DNA of 64,000 nucleotides from Hesseltinella vesiculosa (lineage: Eukaryota; Mucoromycota; Mucoromycetes; Mucorales; Cunninghamellaceae), in assembly GCA_002104935.1 (NCBI GenBank), contig MCGT01000007.1:62001-126000 (forward strand). Reading direction: 5' to 3'. Made by a program: the position numbers and the translations under genes. Positions 34,488 to 46,228 of the stretch are shown here, one piece after another. The first letter of the stretch is position 1. Each line of letters opens with the position of its first letter. The notes beneath the pieces were generated by a model, which was not told where the DNA came from, ran no database searches, and was given only the letters and a program-made list of their open reading frames with translations.

Positions 34488-34618
34488 CAAAGGTGTAGCA
34501 ATAGTGTAGCAGCAAGAGTGTAGCAAAGGTGTAGTAGCAAGAGTGTAGCAAGAGTGTAGCAAAGGTGTAGCAAGAGTGTAGCAAAGGTGTAGCAAGAGTG
34601 TAGCAATGGTATAGACGA
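34488..34618 (-). repeat. 11-bp minisatellite
   Basis: About eleven tandem or near-tandem copies of an 11-bp unit, gtgtagcaaga or gtgtagcaaag, alternating. Three units make 33 bp, so all six frames stay open and create artefactual Leu/His/Thr/Cys-rich ORFs on the minus strand. Confidence 0.9.
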
Positions 34619-35468
34619 TAGCAAGGTACCGGTATGTGCAATAAGGGTCGAAAAAAAAAGCGGGAGAGTCTGAGGTTGTCAGCAATTTTGAATCATTAGA
34701 TCGATGTGACATTTTGAGCAAATGCGCAAATACATGAACGATGATGATCCTGAAAAAAGCACATCGGTTGGTGAAGGTTGCTTAGCCAGCTTTTAGCCAT
34801 TGTCGTTTTGATACCGCTGATGGCCCAGCTAAAAAAAAAGGAAGATTCGGCCATTTTCCTCAGGGGATCACCAGGCGATCTGATCAAATGTGTATCACAG
34901 AGATGGACAATAACGTACTTTTAATTTCAACAAGGCTTCAATAATTAGCTTCACAGGGAAGATCGAAAACATCCAACTCGAAGAGGTGCAATGGGCGCTT
35001 GACAATTCATACAGCAAAGTAGCACACTCAAATAATGAGTGGCTCAGACTCCGCAATACAAACATATGTGCCATTACACTTTCACTTGGGAACATCAATC
35101 AGTACGCAATACAAACCAAAGGCATGCCTTGCCATCTTTTGTCATCATAACAAAAAGAAAGAGAAAAACAAATGTCGGAAAACTTTTTGAAATGCAGCTG
35201 ATCCCCAGTCCCTTCTCCGTCCTTCCCAATGCTCCACCACGATGCCTGCGAGATCGTTGCTTACAATCAACATCATATCTCATCGTTTTGTACACAGTGA
35301 TATTAAATTTTGGAGGCGATCAGAGACTTTCGAACGGTATTGTTTTTTGAAAATCAGGTCCATTGGTGTTGTCCAAAAGATGAAAAAAAAATCGGTCTCG
35401 CTTACTTTTTCTAAGCGAAGTAGACTGTTTTTCAAGGGCCAACGTACGCGTTTATTCATCTATTTTGA
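34619..35468 (+). other. Intergenic with a coding-like remnant
   Basis: From 34914 to about 35150 the plus strand is open without an ATG and reads GKIENIQLEEVQWALDNSYS and further residues up to MPCHLLSS before TAA. Composition is protein-like and it begins after a possible acceptor, but no neighbouring exon fits. The rest is the 3' flank of the F-box gene. Confidence 0.3.
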
Positions 35469-37406
35469 TTAGCAAGGTAGCGAATGTCTGTAAATAAATG
35501 GGTCAGATTTCATGCTTTTGCAAAGCACAAGACAATATCTGCGATGCCAGCCCTTGTGAAGAAACATGGAAAAGTCACGACGCCTTGGTTGTTCATGAGA
35601 GTCCATAAAATAGCCAGTAAAGGAGTGGTTAGGGCTTCCTGCAAAGCTAGGCGCAACACATAAGCCAAACATGTCGAATGACCTCCGAAAGTGCAAAGAC
35701 CTAACTTGGTCTCGGTGTCGACCATGTCCTATGGTGAGGGAAGACAGAGTGCTGTGGATCATTGGCAGCCAGATAGAGTGGTTGTTATTGGAGACCTCGG
35801 CCAAGGTATTCAGGCGCTCATGTAAGCTTATTCCATCATTGCAGGAAGGAGAGAGAGCGTGCAAGGTGGTGGGTAGTGAGGATTTTATCATTGGCGTGGC
35901 TCGAAGACTGAGCGAATCGAATTGTGGGCATCTTGCTGAGATGTATTCAAAGAGAGTGGTGTCCAAGCACATGACGCTACATAGAGCCAGAGATGTCAAA
36001 GGATGGGCTGGTCCGCATGTGTCTACTGACCCCACAAGCATGCTGATCAGCGCCGAAGTCGACAGGTAGTCTCTTCCCGGTGAAAGCCAGCCGAGGATAA
36101 TATTTTCCAGTTTCAGGGTTTGTAGATCAGGAAGAGTGTCCAGGATTTCTTGCACACAAATATAGACGTGAAAATCATTCATGGTGTCCCAATCAGCAGG
36201 TCGTGGCGGAGCGAGATAGAGCGATAGCAGCTTTGGGATCAGGGCAAGTTGACAGAGCCACCAAGATGCTGCTGCGCGATTATCACTAGGTTTCAGTGCG
36301 ACCACTGTGCAATCTTCAATATGGAGCGAGGTAATAGAACGTACAAACACAATGTGAGCGGCAAAGATGTTGAATTCCCACCCGCAGAGGCGTAGTTCAG
36401 CCAGCGACCGAAAGCAGTTGCTCCAGTTCCTCATCGGTCCGAGCTGCTCTTCGTGTTTGTCCAGTTGTTGTTGCACGGTCATGCTGCAAGTTTCTCCTTG
36501 GCCACAGCACACATACGCTAACGAGGTCAACCGAGGCATCGTAGCAGCAAGGTAAGCAAGCATTTTGGTGTGTTCCAGACCGTTGAATGTATCTTCGGAC
36601 GAGGGCGAGCCAAGCACATGGATGTCCAGCTGTTCTAATTTGTCCCAAACAAAAGGAGGGTATTCTTTGATATGCTTGAGATCCATCTTGCTACCAACGG
36701 CACTAGACAGGCCACAGGTCAATGATTCCAGCTGCGGGCAAGAGTCATGAAGGGAGGTGAGCAGATCAAGGTCAAAGGCACAGTCGAGGAAGGGAGGATG
36801 AGTGCCATGGCCAAGATTAAGGTGGTGCAGTCCAGCCAAGTGATTTAAGATGCCGGTTTTGAAAATGGCACCATTCATCGTGTTGGGTAAGGAGAGTGTG
36901 GTCAGCGATGTTTCGAGAAAGAGTCGATCAAACAGTTGCAGTAGGTCTGGGGCGGCAGGTAGATCGTTCTCCTGCCGTCTCTTGCTTCGTTTCTTCTTCT
37001 TGGCCACTCCAGCGTCACCGTGTAGCCATTTGTTCAGCTGCTGCAGTGTTCGAAAGGGGATCTCCATGGTCTTTGCATACAAGCATTTTTGAGCCAGCTG
37101 AAATAGCTCGTCCGTGGTCACGCAGTTCGTCTGGATATGAATATCCTGCACAAAAGCGCCAATCGAGCGTGAAGGGTGAAGAGGGTTTTCAAGATTCTCG
37201 ATAAGCGATTGCCAAGGGGTGACATTGTAACCAGAATCGTTTTTTAGTGTTAGAGTTTTGAAGACAATCGAGCACACCATGGCATCCCAGTGTTTACAGA
37301 CAAGACGTAATATCAGGAGATCATCGCGGCCAATGTAATCGGTCACCTTGAACATGATTTCCCGAGGCGCAGTCAAAATTGGTGGAAGCATGTTGCATGT
37401 CGACAT
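35469..37406 (-). CDS. F-box / leucine-rich-repeat-like protein
   Basis: Single long exon, 645 residues. Residues about 8-50 form an F-box-like motif (LPPILTAPREIMFKVTDYIG, then RLVCKHW). The rest contains several degenerate LRR-like segments (TTLSLPNTMN, LHHLNLGHG, PQLESLTCG, RSITSLHIEDC, LQTLKLENI, LTSLALCSVMC). Such proteins are predicted substrate adaptors of SCF ubiquitin ligases through Skp1; the target is unknown. The open frame, long length and start Met support a real gene. An insertion of Lys/Arg (AKKKKRSKRRQEN) near residue 140 could be a nuclear-localisation signal. Many paralogues are usual in this lineage. Confidence 0.85.
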   Translation of the reverse strand: MSTCNMLPPILTAPREIMFKVTDYIGRDDLLILRLVCKHWDAMVCSIVFKTLTLKNDSGYNVTPWQSLIENLENPLHPSRSIGAFVQDIHIQTNCVTTDELFQLAQKCLYAKTMEIPFRTLQQLNKWLHGDAGVAKKKKRSKRRQENDLPAAPDLLQLFDRLFLETSLTTLSLPNTMNGAIFKTGILNHLAGLHHLNLGHGTHPPFLDCAFDLDLLTSLHDSCPQLESLTCGLSSAVGSKMDLKHIKEYPPFVWDKLEQLDIHVLGSPSSEDTFNGLEHTKMLAYLAATMPRLTSLAYVCCGQGETCSMTVQQQLDKHEEQLGPMRNWSNCFRSLAELRLCGWEFNIFAAHIVFVRSITSLHIEDCTVVALKPSDNRAAASWWLCQLALIPKLLSLYLAPPRPADWDTMNDFHVYICVQEILDTLPDLQTLKLENIILGWLSPGRDYLSTSALISMLVGSVDTCGPAHPLTSLALCSVMCLDTTLFEYISARCPQFDSLSLRATPMIKSSLPTTLHALSPSCNDGISLHERLNTLAEVSNNNHSIWLPMIHSTLSSLTIGHGRHRDQVRSLHFRRSFDMFGLCVAPSFAGSPNHSFTGYFMDSHEQPRRRDFSMFLHKGWHRRYCLVLCKSMKSDPFIYRHSLPC

Positions 37407-39158
37407 GGAATGTATTCACAAGTGGTAATAGTTTGATGTGAAGGGGAAAAAAAGTGCCAGCCACTTTTTGACACTACGACTGTGGCACCTACAGCAAGAA
37501 ATACAAAAAAGGTTAGATTTTCCTAGACATTGCCATTGCCCTCCAATCTGCTGGACCAAACATTCGAGTTTCAATGTATTCTTACAGTGGGCTCATTTCC
37601 TTTATTTAGTCATATATGGACAAAGAAATGTGAAGGATACCACAATAGAGGCAAACACTGTAGCAGGTCAAAGAAAGCAACACGAAAAAAAAAAGTCCGT
37701 TTTGTTGAAAGTATGAGCCAATCAAAATCAGTATAGCCGTAGAGGAAAAAACCCCTGGCGAAAACGGCCGATACAGTATTTCATTTTTTTTTAGCTGAGG
37801 AATTGGAAGAGTCAAAATAAAACCGTCCAAACGTTGGCTGGGATCTTCGCCAATCGACTTGATTTTTTCAGTGTCTCCATCATTCATGCATTTGCACACC
37901 CACAGCGATTCAATCACTCAAAATTGCTTCGTAGGATATCGTTTTTTTTTTTGAAAAAATTGAGCGGCCAGATTCAGTCTCCGCACACCAGCCTTTGGTT
38001 CCTGGCCAGCAAACGCTAGGCAACTGATGAAAAGACAGCACAGACCTTGCTTCTAAGGAGCTGCTCAAAGTCCAGAAACCAAAGTTCAAATTCATCCCTT
38101 CAACAAAACAACTCGAAGATCCAAGATCCAACCGTTTAACGATGCAGGACTCCAGAAGGACTAAGTAGGCTGGGATGGGATAAAATTACCATTTCCTGAT
38201 TCTCCAGTGGAAAATAGCCTGCGGAGCGGGAAAAGGCAGGAGCTGCTGCGCTAAGGATGGAAAAATAAAATGGAATCCACCCAGAGAAGTTTCTAAAGAA
38301 GCCTCGGAGATGAAATGATGTGATTAGAGTGCCCAGTTTTGTGTAGCACCAAAGTTATATGAGTGTTGCAGCCAATGGTAAACGACGAGTGTCGCCCGAT
38401 TGATGAAGCACTGACGTCCCTGATACCGCACTTTGCTCTTGGCAGCTGCCTAATCTTGCTCAGTGGGGTTGAGCTTGGGAGAGGGTGGTGGTATATCTGC
38501 CACCTCGAAAAAAGGTGGCGTCAACAGATCAATTTTTTTTTCTAAAGAGCTTGTGCTACCCTGTCTTGCGTAAAATAACGCATGATTCATGCAAGCCGTT
38601 CATTTTTTTTATATTTTATTTACGCACTTGGGTTAAACAACACCTTGGTACTCCACAGCCATAGCCAGAGAAAGCTGCAAAAACCGTCAAATGTATCAAA
38701 ACCATGCAAGAGTAATGAGTAAAAGAAATAAAATGCTGTCCAATCTCTTAATATGACTGGCCATTCATTTCGACCAAATTCGCAGTCGCTACTAGAAGAA
38801 GGAAAATGAGTAGAGTTACGTTTTTTTTCTGCATTAATCTTACAAGGGCTGGAACTCATGGTCCGCTATTACGATGGTTCAAATCGGGGGGGGGGGGGAG
38901 AGATGCAGAAGGACTTGCTACAGCCTGAGCCAATTGCAAAAAGACTCCTAAAAATACTCTTTGGTGAAAGACGGAACGTACCGGTACAGTGTGGGTACCG
39001 GTACTGTGCCGGTAAGACAAGAGCATGGTTTTCCACTAGACGACGAAAAAAAAAAAAAAAAGAGAAGGCGGGCGACGATTTTTTTACGGTTTTGTGAGAA
39101 AAAGAAGTGCGAGGCATACTTATCACTTGAGAAATGGAATAACAAAAAAAAAAAAAAA
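37407..39158. other. Long intergenic region
   Basis: No gene could be supported in 1.75 kb. Features seen: a poly-G run (about 38887-38899), A-runs near 39046-39061, and a compact palindrome cluster at about 38979-39014 with two ACCGGT cores (gtaccggtac twice). Frames such as 38363-38545 are short and unrecognised. Confidence 0.4.
38979..39014. repeat. Short imperfect palindrome (hairpin-forming)
   Basis: taccggtacagt pairs with the downstream actgtgccggta with one mismatch, around a loop that itself repeats the taccggta core. It may be a protein-binding site or simply a small inverted repeat; function unknown. Confidence 0.5.
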
Positions 39159-41787
39159 CTAGCGCTTGTTAGCAGGGGAAGTCGAACAGTTGGGCATCAG
39201 CTGAGGAGAGGAGAGAGGAGAAAAGGTTACTTGATCAGAAAGCCATGATCCATCGTCCGACGAGTCGCCATCATTATCGTCCGTGGTCAGCTGCACAACG
39301 CCTTTTACAATCGCCTTGACAATCCATGTCATATACAGGCATGAGATAAGTGAACGTGCAAATTTGGTTTCATGAACATCGATGCAAGTGGGTTGCTGCG
39401 ATCTGGTCAGCCGGCAAATAAATCCTTGTGGTGCATCCATTCGTAGCGTGCTCATGGATAGGCCTATGAAGAAAAGTGAATCTCTGGTATTATACACTAT
39501 TTCCAAAAGTGTATCTCTTTCAATATTACCAAAAGTGGTGACACCCAGCACCTCAAATTTGCGCAGCTTGGCAGGGTAGGTGGCAGCAAGATGGTCAAGC
39601 ATGTCCTTCATCACTTTGGGTAGTTTGAGATGCGCTTCTTTCAGTGCCTTGGTGCCAGTGTCCGCTTGATGAGCTTTGCCACATTCGCCTGCGCCGAACT
39701 CAAAATCCTGAGCATGATCCACATGGCGACATCTGATAATGAAATCCAGCCGACGTCCAAATTGCTTTCTTTGTGATGATGTTCGCCCAAGGTTCTTCCT
39801 GAGAGATGAGCACTGGCTTGTCGATTCTCCCCTAACATAGAGAAGTAATTAAGCCTGTGTAGTTACAGCATAGAAGGGCAGCCCTCCCAACTTACCTGAC
39901 AAGGTCAACCTCCATGACATCATCGAATGCGCTGTCAATGAACTTCCAGATGTGAGCATTATACCAAGATTCGAGATGGGGCACGTCCAGTGTTTTGAAC
40001 TCCTGTTCACGTAACCTGAAATAAAGGTGAGCCTCATGATGGGAGGAGGTAAAAAAAAAAAAAACTCCCCTAGCTTACATGTTCACAAACGAGCCATGAA
40101 TCCATTCAAAATCCGCATGGGCACCGGAGTCGTACTTCTTTTGCCAATCTTGAGGGGTATACAAGTGATCTCGAAGTTGCTTGAGAGAACGCTATAGTCA
40201 TAGGGAAACAAAACAATCAATCATTTCTGAAAGGTGCACGAATAAACTGCTTACAAGGTCAAAGGACAAAAGATATTTTTTCAGATCTTCTGGCATAGCT
40301 GACTTGGCCTTGACATCCAGCAGGGCGATTTCTTGCAATTCAGCCTTGGAAAACACACCCAAGGTAACCAGAAAGGTGTCTTGACAGTCGACAACAAAGG
40401 AATGATATATGCTACATGCCGACCCATTGTGAGTAAGCCAAGATCTGTCCCTGCTAGAGTATTTATTTGAACTTACGATTCAGTAGGCATCGTGAGAGCA
40501 TACCGGAAGACGGCCTCCTCCACCTTCTTTCCAGTCGAGAGTGTCCACATTTTCGAAGGATTTAAATCCTGATACTTCTTGATTAGTTCATTCACCATCT
40601 CATCCTCAACTTCGGTTACTGTGCTGCTACCAGTAACACCATACCAGGGAGCAGTGCGATGGTTGAACAAGCGCTGGACAGGGTGGGTGACAGCAAGGGA
40701 CTTCAGAGCATCAGCATGAGACAGTTGGTCAAGCTTGTCTCGATGCATGGCATAAAAGTGCTTGCTCATCGTCCCATCGGCTTCACAAAAAAAGGGAGGC
40801 TGTTGGCAGAGAGTGCACTTCTTGCCGATGTGCAGAGGGAGTCCAGGGATTTCGCTGTCGCAGGCATGGAATGACTCATTGAAGACTTGGATGTCAGCTT
40901 CGCCCACAGTGCCAGTTTCAATGGTGCGGAGGTGATGAACAATCTGAGCCACATTGCACTCAGGATGGCGATCTTTCAAGTGCGATCGTGCTGCTTCCAA
41001 CGTAACAGCTGTTTGACAAACATCGCATACTATCAGCGTCTTGTTGCAGCTAGGTAACGCTCCAGCCACTCTAATGATCAAGCAAGGAGGTGATCAGCCA
41101 TTGTATTCACATTTCCTATTTTGCCGGCCAACTTACTTGCAAAGGTGGCAAGGATGGGGATGGGTCGGTTGGAATTGATTCATCCTTGGAAGAGGAGGTT
41201 GCAGCTTGAGGAGTAGAAGAGCGTGCCTGGGTTAGGTCTTGTCCAGCATCCATCTCATCGTGGGTTCGCTACAGAAGGTAAGAAAACAGTTTCTATAAAG
41301 TAGGCCGCTACGATTGTATTGTTTACCTTTTCAGACGACTTGAGCCTTTGGGTTTCGTCCTGGTAAAATTTCAACAGCCTTGCTACAGAAGTATCCTCCA
41401 CAGCAGCATCAACCCAGTATTGCTTCAGGTCTGCAGTCTCCAAAATCTATTAGACGTGATAATAAGAACCATGTGTGTCAATCAGAACAATGCACTTGCC
41501 GTGAATTTATCTGCGTTCACGTTCTTGGCCCAGCGTGATACTTTGTCACGTTTGTTATTTCTTGACAGGAAGGAATCTACTGCGGCCACGATCAAATTCT
41601 TTGCAATTTCTGGGCTCTTGACATTGAAAGACATGAAAAGATTCACCAGGTCAACTTCACCATTACTATCACATATCATTTTTTTCAAAGCATTCCTAAA
41701 CCGTTCAGACATTTCGAAGGGTATACACACAGGAAGAAGAAATGTGAGAGAAAAAAGTGTGTCGTTGACTGCAAAACCGTGCTGCAA
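39159..41787 (-). CDS. OrsD-type zinc-finger protein with C-terminal nuclease-like domain
   Basis: Eight exons on the minus strand join in frame to 721 residues: 41500-41787, 41327-41446, 41137-41268, 40477-41039, 40255-40411, 40079-40191, 39896-40015 and 39159-39831. The first intron (41447-41499) needs a GC donor. After about 130 residues of unknown type and a Ser/Pro/Thr linker come two fingers, CDVCQTAVTLEAARSHLKDRH and CTLCQ...MSKHFYAMH, in the arrangement of the OrsD/DUF3505 domain. The C-terminal region carries FGRRLDFIIR and DFEFGAGECGK, a D...E..E..K pattern resembling PD-(D/E)XK nucleases. A broken paralogue lies at 20.3-21.7 kb and a 339-bp tandem repeat array starts 110 bp upstream of the ATG. 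Biological role unknown; a link to a mobile element is possible. Confidence 0.75.
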
Positions 41788-41897
41788 GAAAGAGCCAATC
41801 AGGTGAGAGAGCCGGATGCAACCGTCAACGTCGATTGTTAAATTTTTCCCTCTTCACTCTTTCTATTCAATGATTTATTCGGCAAAGTTACAATTTC

Positions 41898-42817
41898 CAA
41901 GTGCACTGTTCTGCCATCGTTGTGGCAGTATTCCTTTTATTGGGAATGGTACGAAGTTATGTGGCTGGATTGCACAGGAAGGCAAGGGTGATGCCAAACC
42001 TTCCGTTCTTCTGTCGACAGTGTTTGGCTCTACCTATTTGATGGGGATGAGTTCTGTACGGGCTTGCCTTTTCACGTAGGATTATTGCTACTTGTTGGTT
42101 GATGCGTTGCCGTTTGTAAGCATTAACCCAAGAGAATGGTAAGACTATGTTAAGTTGGATGCTACATACTCATTCTACTTTTGCACGAGCCATTTTCTTT
42201 TATTTTTACAGCGTAGCGACGGGCAACGGTCTTCCTCAAGTGCACTGTTCTGCCATCATTGTGGCAGTATTCCTTTTATTGGGAATGGTACGAAGTTATG
42301 TGGCTGGATTGCACAGGAAGGCAAGGGTGATGCCAAACCTTCCGTTCTTCTGTCGACAGTGTCTGGCTCTACCTATTTGATGGGGATGAGTTCTGTACGG
42401 GCTTGCCTTTTCACGTAGGATTATTGCTACTTGTTGGTTGATGCGTTGCCGTTTGTAAGCATTAACCCAAGAGAATGGTAAGACTATGTTAAGTTGGATG
42501 CTACATACTCATTCTACTTTTGCACGAGCCATTTTCTTTTATTTTTACAGCGTAGCGACGGGCAACGGTCTTCCTCAAGTGCACTGTTCTGCCATCATTG
42601 TGGCAGTATTCCTTTTATTGGGAATGGTACGAAGTTATGTGGCTGGATTGCACAGGAAGGCAAGGGTGATGCCAAACCTTCCGTTCTTCTGTCGACAGTG
42701 TTTGGCTCTACCTATTTGATGGGGATGAGTTCTGTACGAGCTTGCCTTTTCACGTAGGATTATTGCTACTTGTTGGTTGATGCGTTGCCGTTTGTAAACT
42801 TTGACCCAAGAGAAAGG
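41898..42817 (+). repeat. Tandem array of a 339-bp unit (about 2.7 copies)
   Basis: Units begin at 41898, 42237 and 42576 and are almost identical (single-base differences such as catcgttg/catcattg, gtgtttgg/gtgtctgg and gtacggg/gtacgag), so the duplication is recent. Each full unit holds an exon-like block ending gagaatg|gtaagactatg and an intron-like stretch ending tatttttacag|cgtagcgac, that is, plausible donor and acceptor sites in every unit. One frame (VHCSAI.VAVFLLLGMVRSY) is conserved with the diverged copy at 19.74 kb, but it stops within the unit. Confidence 0.95.
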
Positions 42818-43616
42818 TGTGTTATTTTTTCTTTTGCACTAGACATCGGCATTGTATGACCGCGTGCTTGTCACTATTGGTGCTATCCTCCTTGCCATAT
42901 GCCAAGTCGTTGTGTGTTTCTCTCATGTCTCGCCATGTGATTCCTGTTTACGTCTCACTTCAGCAATACTCTCCAGCAACATTCTACTTGATTTTCTCGG
43001 ATGAGCGCTTGTTCAACGCAGTTATCAACCAACGTCTCTTGCCGTTGCAAATCGCACTCAGTGACAGCCTCTACCGCCATCGTCTCGTCACCAATGCCGT
43101 CGTCAGCCTCCTGTACTTTTCATTTAGATCATTACTCGTTTTTTTCGTATCGAAATATAGATGTTGCTGTCGTAGAAAAGAAGAGAATGCCAAACTGTTC
43201 AGGGACACGTCAAAAGCAGCTCTCTAACTCTAATCTCCAGACACTTTTTTTGGGGGAAAGACCGGCTTGTGCGACACGAAGCTGAGGCTGACACGCTTGG
43301 TTTTCACATGGAGCTTCTTTTTCTCTCATTTTCGTCAATTAGATTCCTGCAAATGAAGCAAAAGAAAAAGACGCCAGTGTCTCACAAAAAAACCATAGAC
43401 TGGGGGATCAAAAAAGGGTGCCCTTCCCGCCTGTCCTCTGTGTCGCCTCAGACCTCGAAAAAAGAAAAAAGGGCCCACTTTGCACCAAAGAGAATAAAAC
43501 CTGTTTTCTCACCGCAGGTCCTTGATTTTTCTTTTCATTTTTTTTTTTTTTTGTTGCTTTCATTCCGACTTGCTTAATCGCTGCATCCCATTCTTTCTAT
43601 TTAGAAGACTGTCACC
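42818..43616 (+). other. Spacer between the tandem array and the alcohol oxidase gene
   Basis: A plus-strand open frame (42817-43227) with hydrophobic and Cys-rich content follows the last repeat without a recognisable family; it may be repeat-derived. From about 43530 a T-run and the 5' leader of the oxidase gene begin. Confidence 0.35.
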
Positions 43617-46228
43617 ATGTCGATAATGTTGAATCTAAGCGAGCCTCAGAAGGAGGTGGTCAAGCTGATCTACGATGCCATTATGCCGAGTCTCAGCCAA
43701 AACGAACGCCATGCTTTAGTAAAAACCTACCAAGATATCCACGATACAGTCTTTGGACACATGTCTAGCACCGAGGACCTCGCAGAAACCGACTCTGACC
43801 ACGGCCCTGACGAAAAACAGTCGGGCCTGAGTTTGGACGACGCCAAGACCAAAATCGACCAATTTGCCAAGTGGGGGTTCTTAACTAGTGGTCTATCGAT
43901 CGAGAAAGATGTGCTACCGTTGCTGCAGGTCACCATTGCCGAGTCCAGCCAGGCCAATGTGGCGCGCGCGCTCAAGCTCATGAGTTCGTCCATGGGCATG
44001 TGTATGTTCACCATGGGAAAAAAATCCACCAGCTTCCTGAACATGTCGATGAAAGAGCGTCAAAGCTACATCCTGTCTTGGAGAAAAACAAACTCGATGC
44101 GAATGTTCTACCGTGCCTTCACCACCACCGCCACTTTTCTATGTTACAGCCACATTTACAATCATTCGCAGCATGCCGCTGACCTCATCCAAATCCTCGG
44201 TTTAAAACACCCGCTCCAGGACACCCGCTTCTTAACTGCGCCGCCACCCAAACACCACATCCACACCGTCTCCATTGATCAAGTCGAGGCTTGGATAGAA
44301 GAAAAATACTCCTTTGATGCCATCATTGTTGGTTCTGGCGTGGCTGCTGGTAAAAAAAAAAAAAAATAGGAGCGGGAAATATTCCAGCGGGATCTTGATA
44401 TTGTTCTGTGATCAGGTCCATGCGTCCTTGAATTGGCCAAAGCAGGCAAAACCGTGCTTGTGATTGAAAAAGGGTCAGGCGATCTCCAAGCCACTGCTGG
44501 GGTTCAGAACAATTATGAACAATTCCACAGTGGTGGGTTTTTCACAAGCAAACAAGGAAGCATCACCATGTCAGCAGCCTCGACCCTTGGCGGTAAAATA
44601 AAAAAAGAGTTTCAAAACTGAGGCAGGTAATAAACCTTCTTTTTTATTAGGCGGATCCACCGTGGGCTTTGGCGCTTGTGTAAAGGTAATCCTTTTTTAG
44701 AAGAACTTATGCATGTGCTTAATTTCAATTTTTTTTTTTATAGACACCTCCCTATGTTCTCCGAGAATGGGAGCAACGCACCAACAAAGCCTTTGATGCA
44801 GAGGATGTAAGGTCTTTCGAGAGCGCAAGGAAACAATGCCATTGACTTTATATGATTCGTCAGTTTGAAAAGGACATGGAGATGCTTTATCAAAAAATGA
44901 AGGCGACGACGGATTTCAAACACTCCGACGCCAACATGCGGCTCATCTATGGATGCACGTAAAGAACTCAATTTCAATTTTTTTTGTAAGAATTTGGCCA
45001 ATCGTTATTTATTCATTTATTAGAAAACTGCAGCGCACTGTCAAAGAATTGGCTCACGTACAACCACAACAAGATGTGAGTCTAGGGTATGGCGGCATCA
45101 ATTTAGAAATGTGGTTTCTGGAAGCGCAACAGCATGGCGCGCTGTTTCTTTGTGACACTACCGTGGATCAAGTGTTTATCCGCCACGATCATGCCCAGGG
45201 TGTGATGTGCACACTTTCCAATGGCCAGCAAGTCACACTGCACTCGCAAGTCGTCGTCATGGCCAGCGGTGCTTTGCAAACGCCACACCTCTTGAAAAAA
45301 AGCGGCCTGGCCAACAAACATATTGGCCAGCACCTGCGCACCCACCCCACTGTCTACGTCAACGGCTATTTCCCAAACCCTCTCGATGCCAATATCAACG
45401 ATGATTCTCTCTCCAAACCAACCTTGCCTGTGTCTGCTTCCTACCATCTGAACGCCGAAGATGACCATGGCTGCCGGATTGAAACTCAGCCCCTTGGCTT
45501 AGGTAATAAAAAAGAAAGTCTGACCCGGGTATCCTCGCGTGCTCATCCTGTCAATTTTTTTTTTTTTCAGGTAAATTCTCGTCACTGATGTCCTGGCACG
45601 GGGGACTACACCACAAACAAACGATGCTAGGCTACAAACATGGGTGCACCCTCCTTGTGCGATGTCGTGATAGAAACTCGAACGGTGTCGTTTCGACCCT
45701 TCCCGACAGCAATGCGCCTCCGACCTATGAGTACCACCTTTCTGATCACGACCACAAAACCCTTCTATCGGGCATCATCGAATCTCTGAATATCTTAACT
45801 GCTGCTGGCGCAAGACATTTGCACTGCCCCCAGATCAACGTCGAGCCTTTTGTCTTTAAGAGATATGAGGAAGCCTACACAAAACACCCACGCTACCTGG
45901 ACTGGCTGAAGAGTATCTACGATGCTGGTGTCACTTCTGCCGACGGTATTTATTCCATGCACCAGATGTCTTCCTGGTAAGATCACCAAAAATCAGGCAA
46001 ACGGCAAGACGTTCATTTTTTTTTTTATGTAGCCGCATGGGCTACAGCATCAAGAACTCGGCTGTTCAATTAACAGGAGAGACATGGGAAATCAAGAATC
46101 TGTATGTGATCGATGCCTCGGTCATGCCCTCTGCCTGCGGCTGCAATCCTATGCTCACCATCCAAACCCTATCCTACGGCATCACGAAAAAAATCCTGCA
46201 GCGTCTAGAATTGAAACGTCGACTTTAG
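43617..46228 (+). CDS. Long-chain fatty alcohol oxidase (GMC oxidoreductase family)
   Basis: Eight exons join in frame: 43617-44349, 44416-44592, 44651-44685, 44744-44806, 44864-44958, 45024-45502, 45571-45976 and 46033-46228. A long N-terminal extension precedes the FAD-binding fold (DAIIVGSGVAAGPCVLELAK, with the GxGxxG signature split by intron 1). The GMC signature GGGSTVGFGACVKTPPYVLREW follows, and the C-terminal end shows SADGIYSMHQMSSCRMG and the FAD-contact region LYVIDASVMPSACGCNP, typical of FAO-type enzymes. They oxidise long-chain alcohols to aldehydes, making H2O2, usually in peroxisomes or ER membranes, in alkane and lipid use. The C-terminal KRRL is not a standard PTS1. Confidence 0.9.

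Noticed and set aside
41816..42079. Cysteine pattern (FCHRCGSI...LCGW) in one frame of the tandem repeat, resembling an RNA polymerase zinc ribbon
   Set aside because: The diverged copy at 19.74 kb does not keep this frame (it has a stop), and the spacing does not fit a known ribbon. The other frame is the one that is conserved.
43255..43285. Match of ggcttgtgcgacac to the mariner terminal repeat
   Set aside because: Only about 14 bases are shared, with no TA border or further similarity; probably chance.
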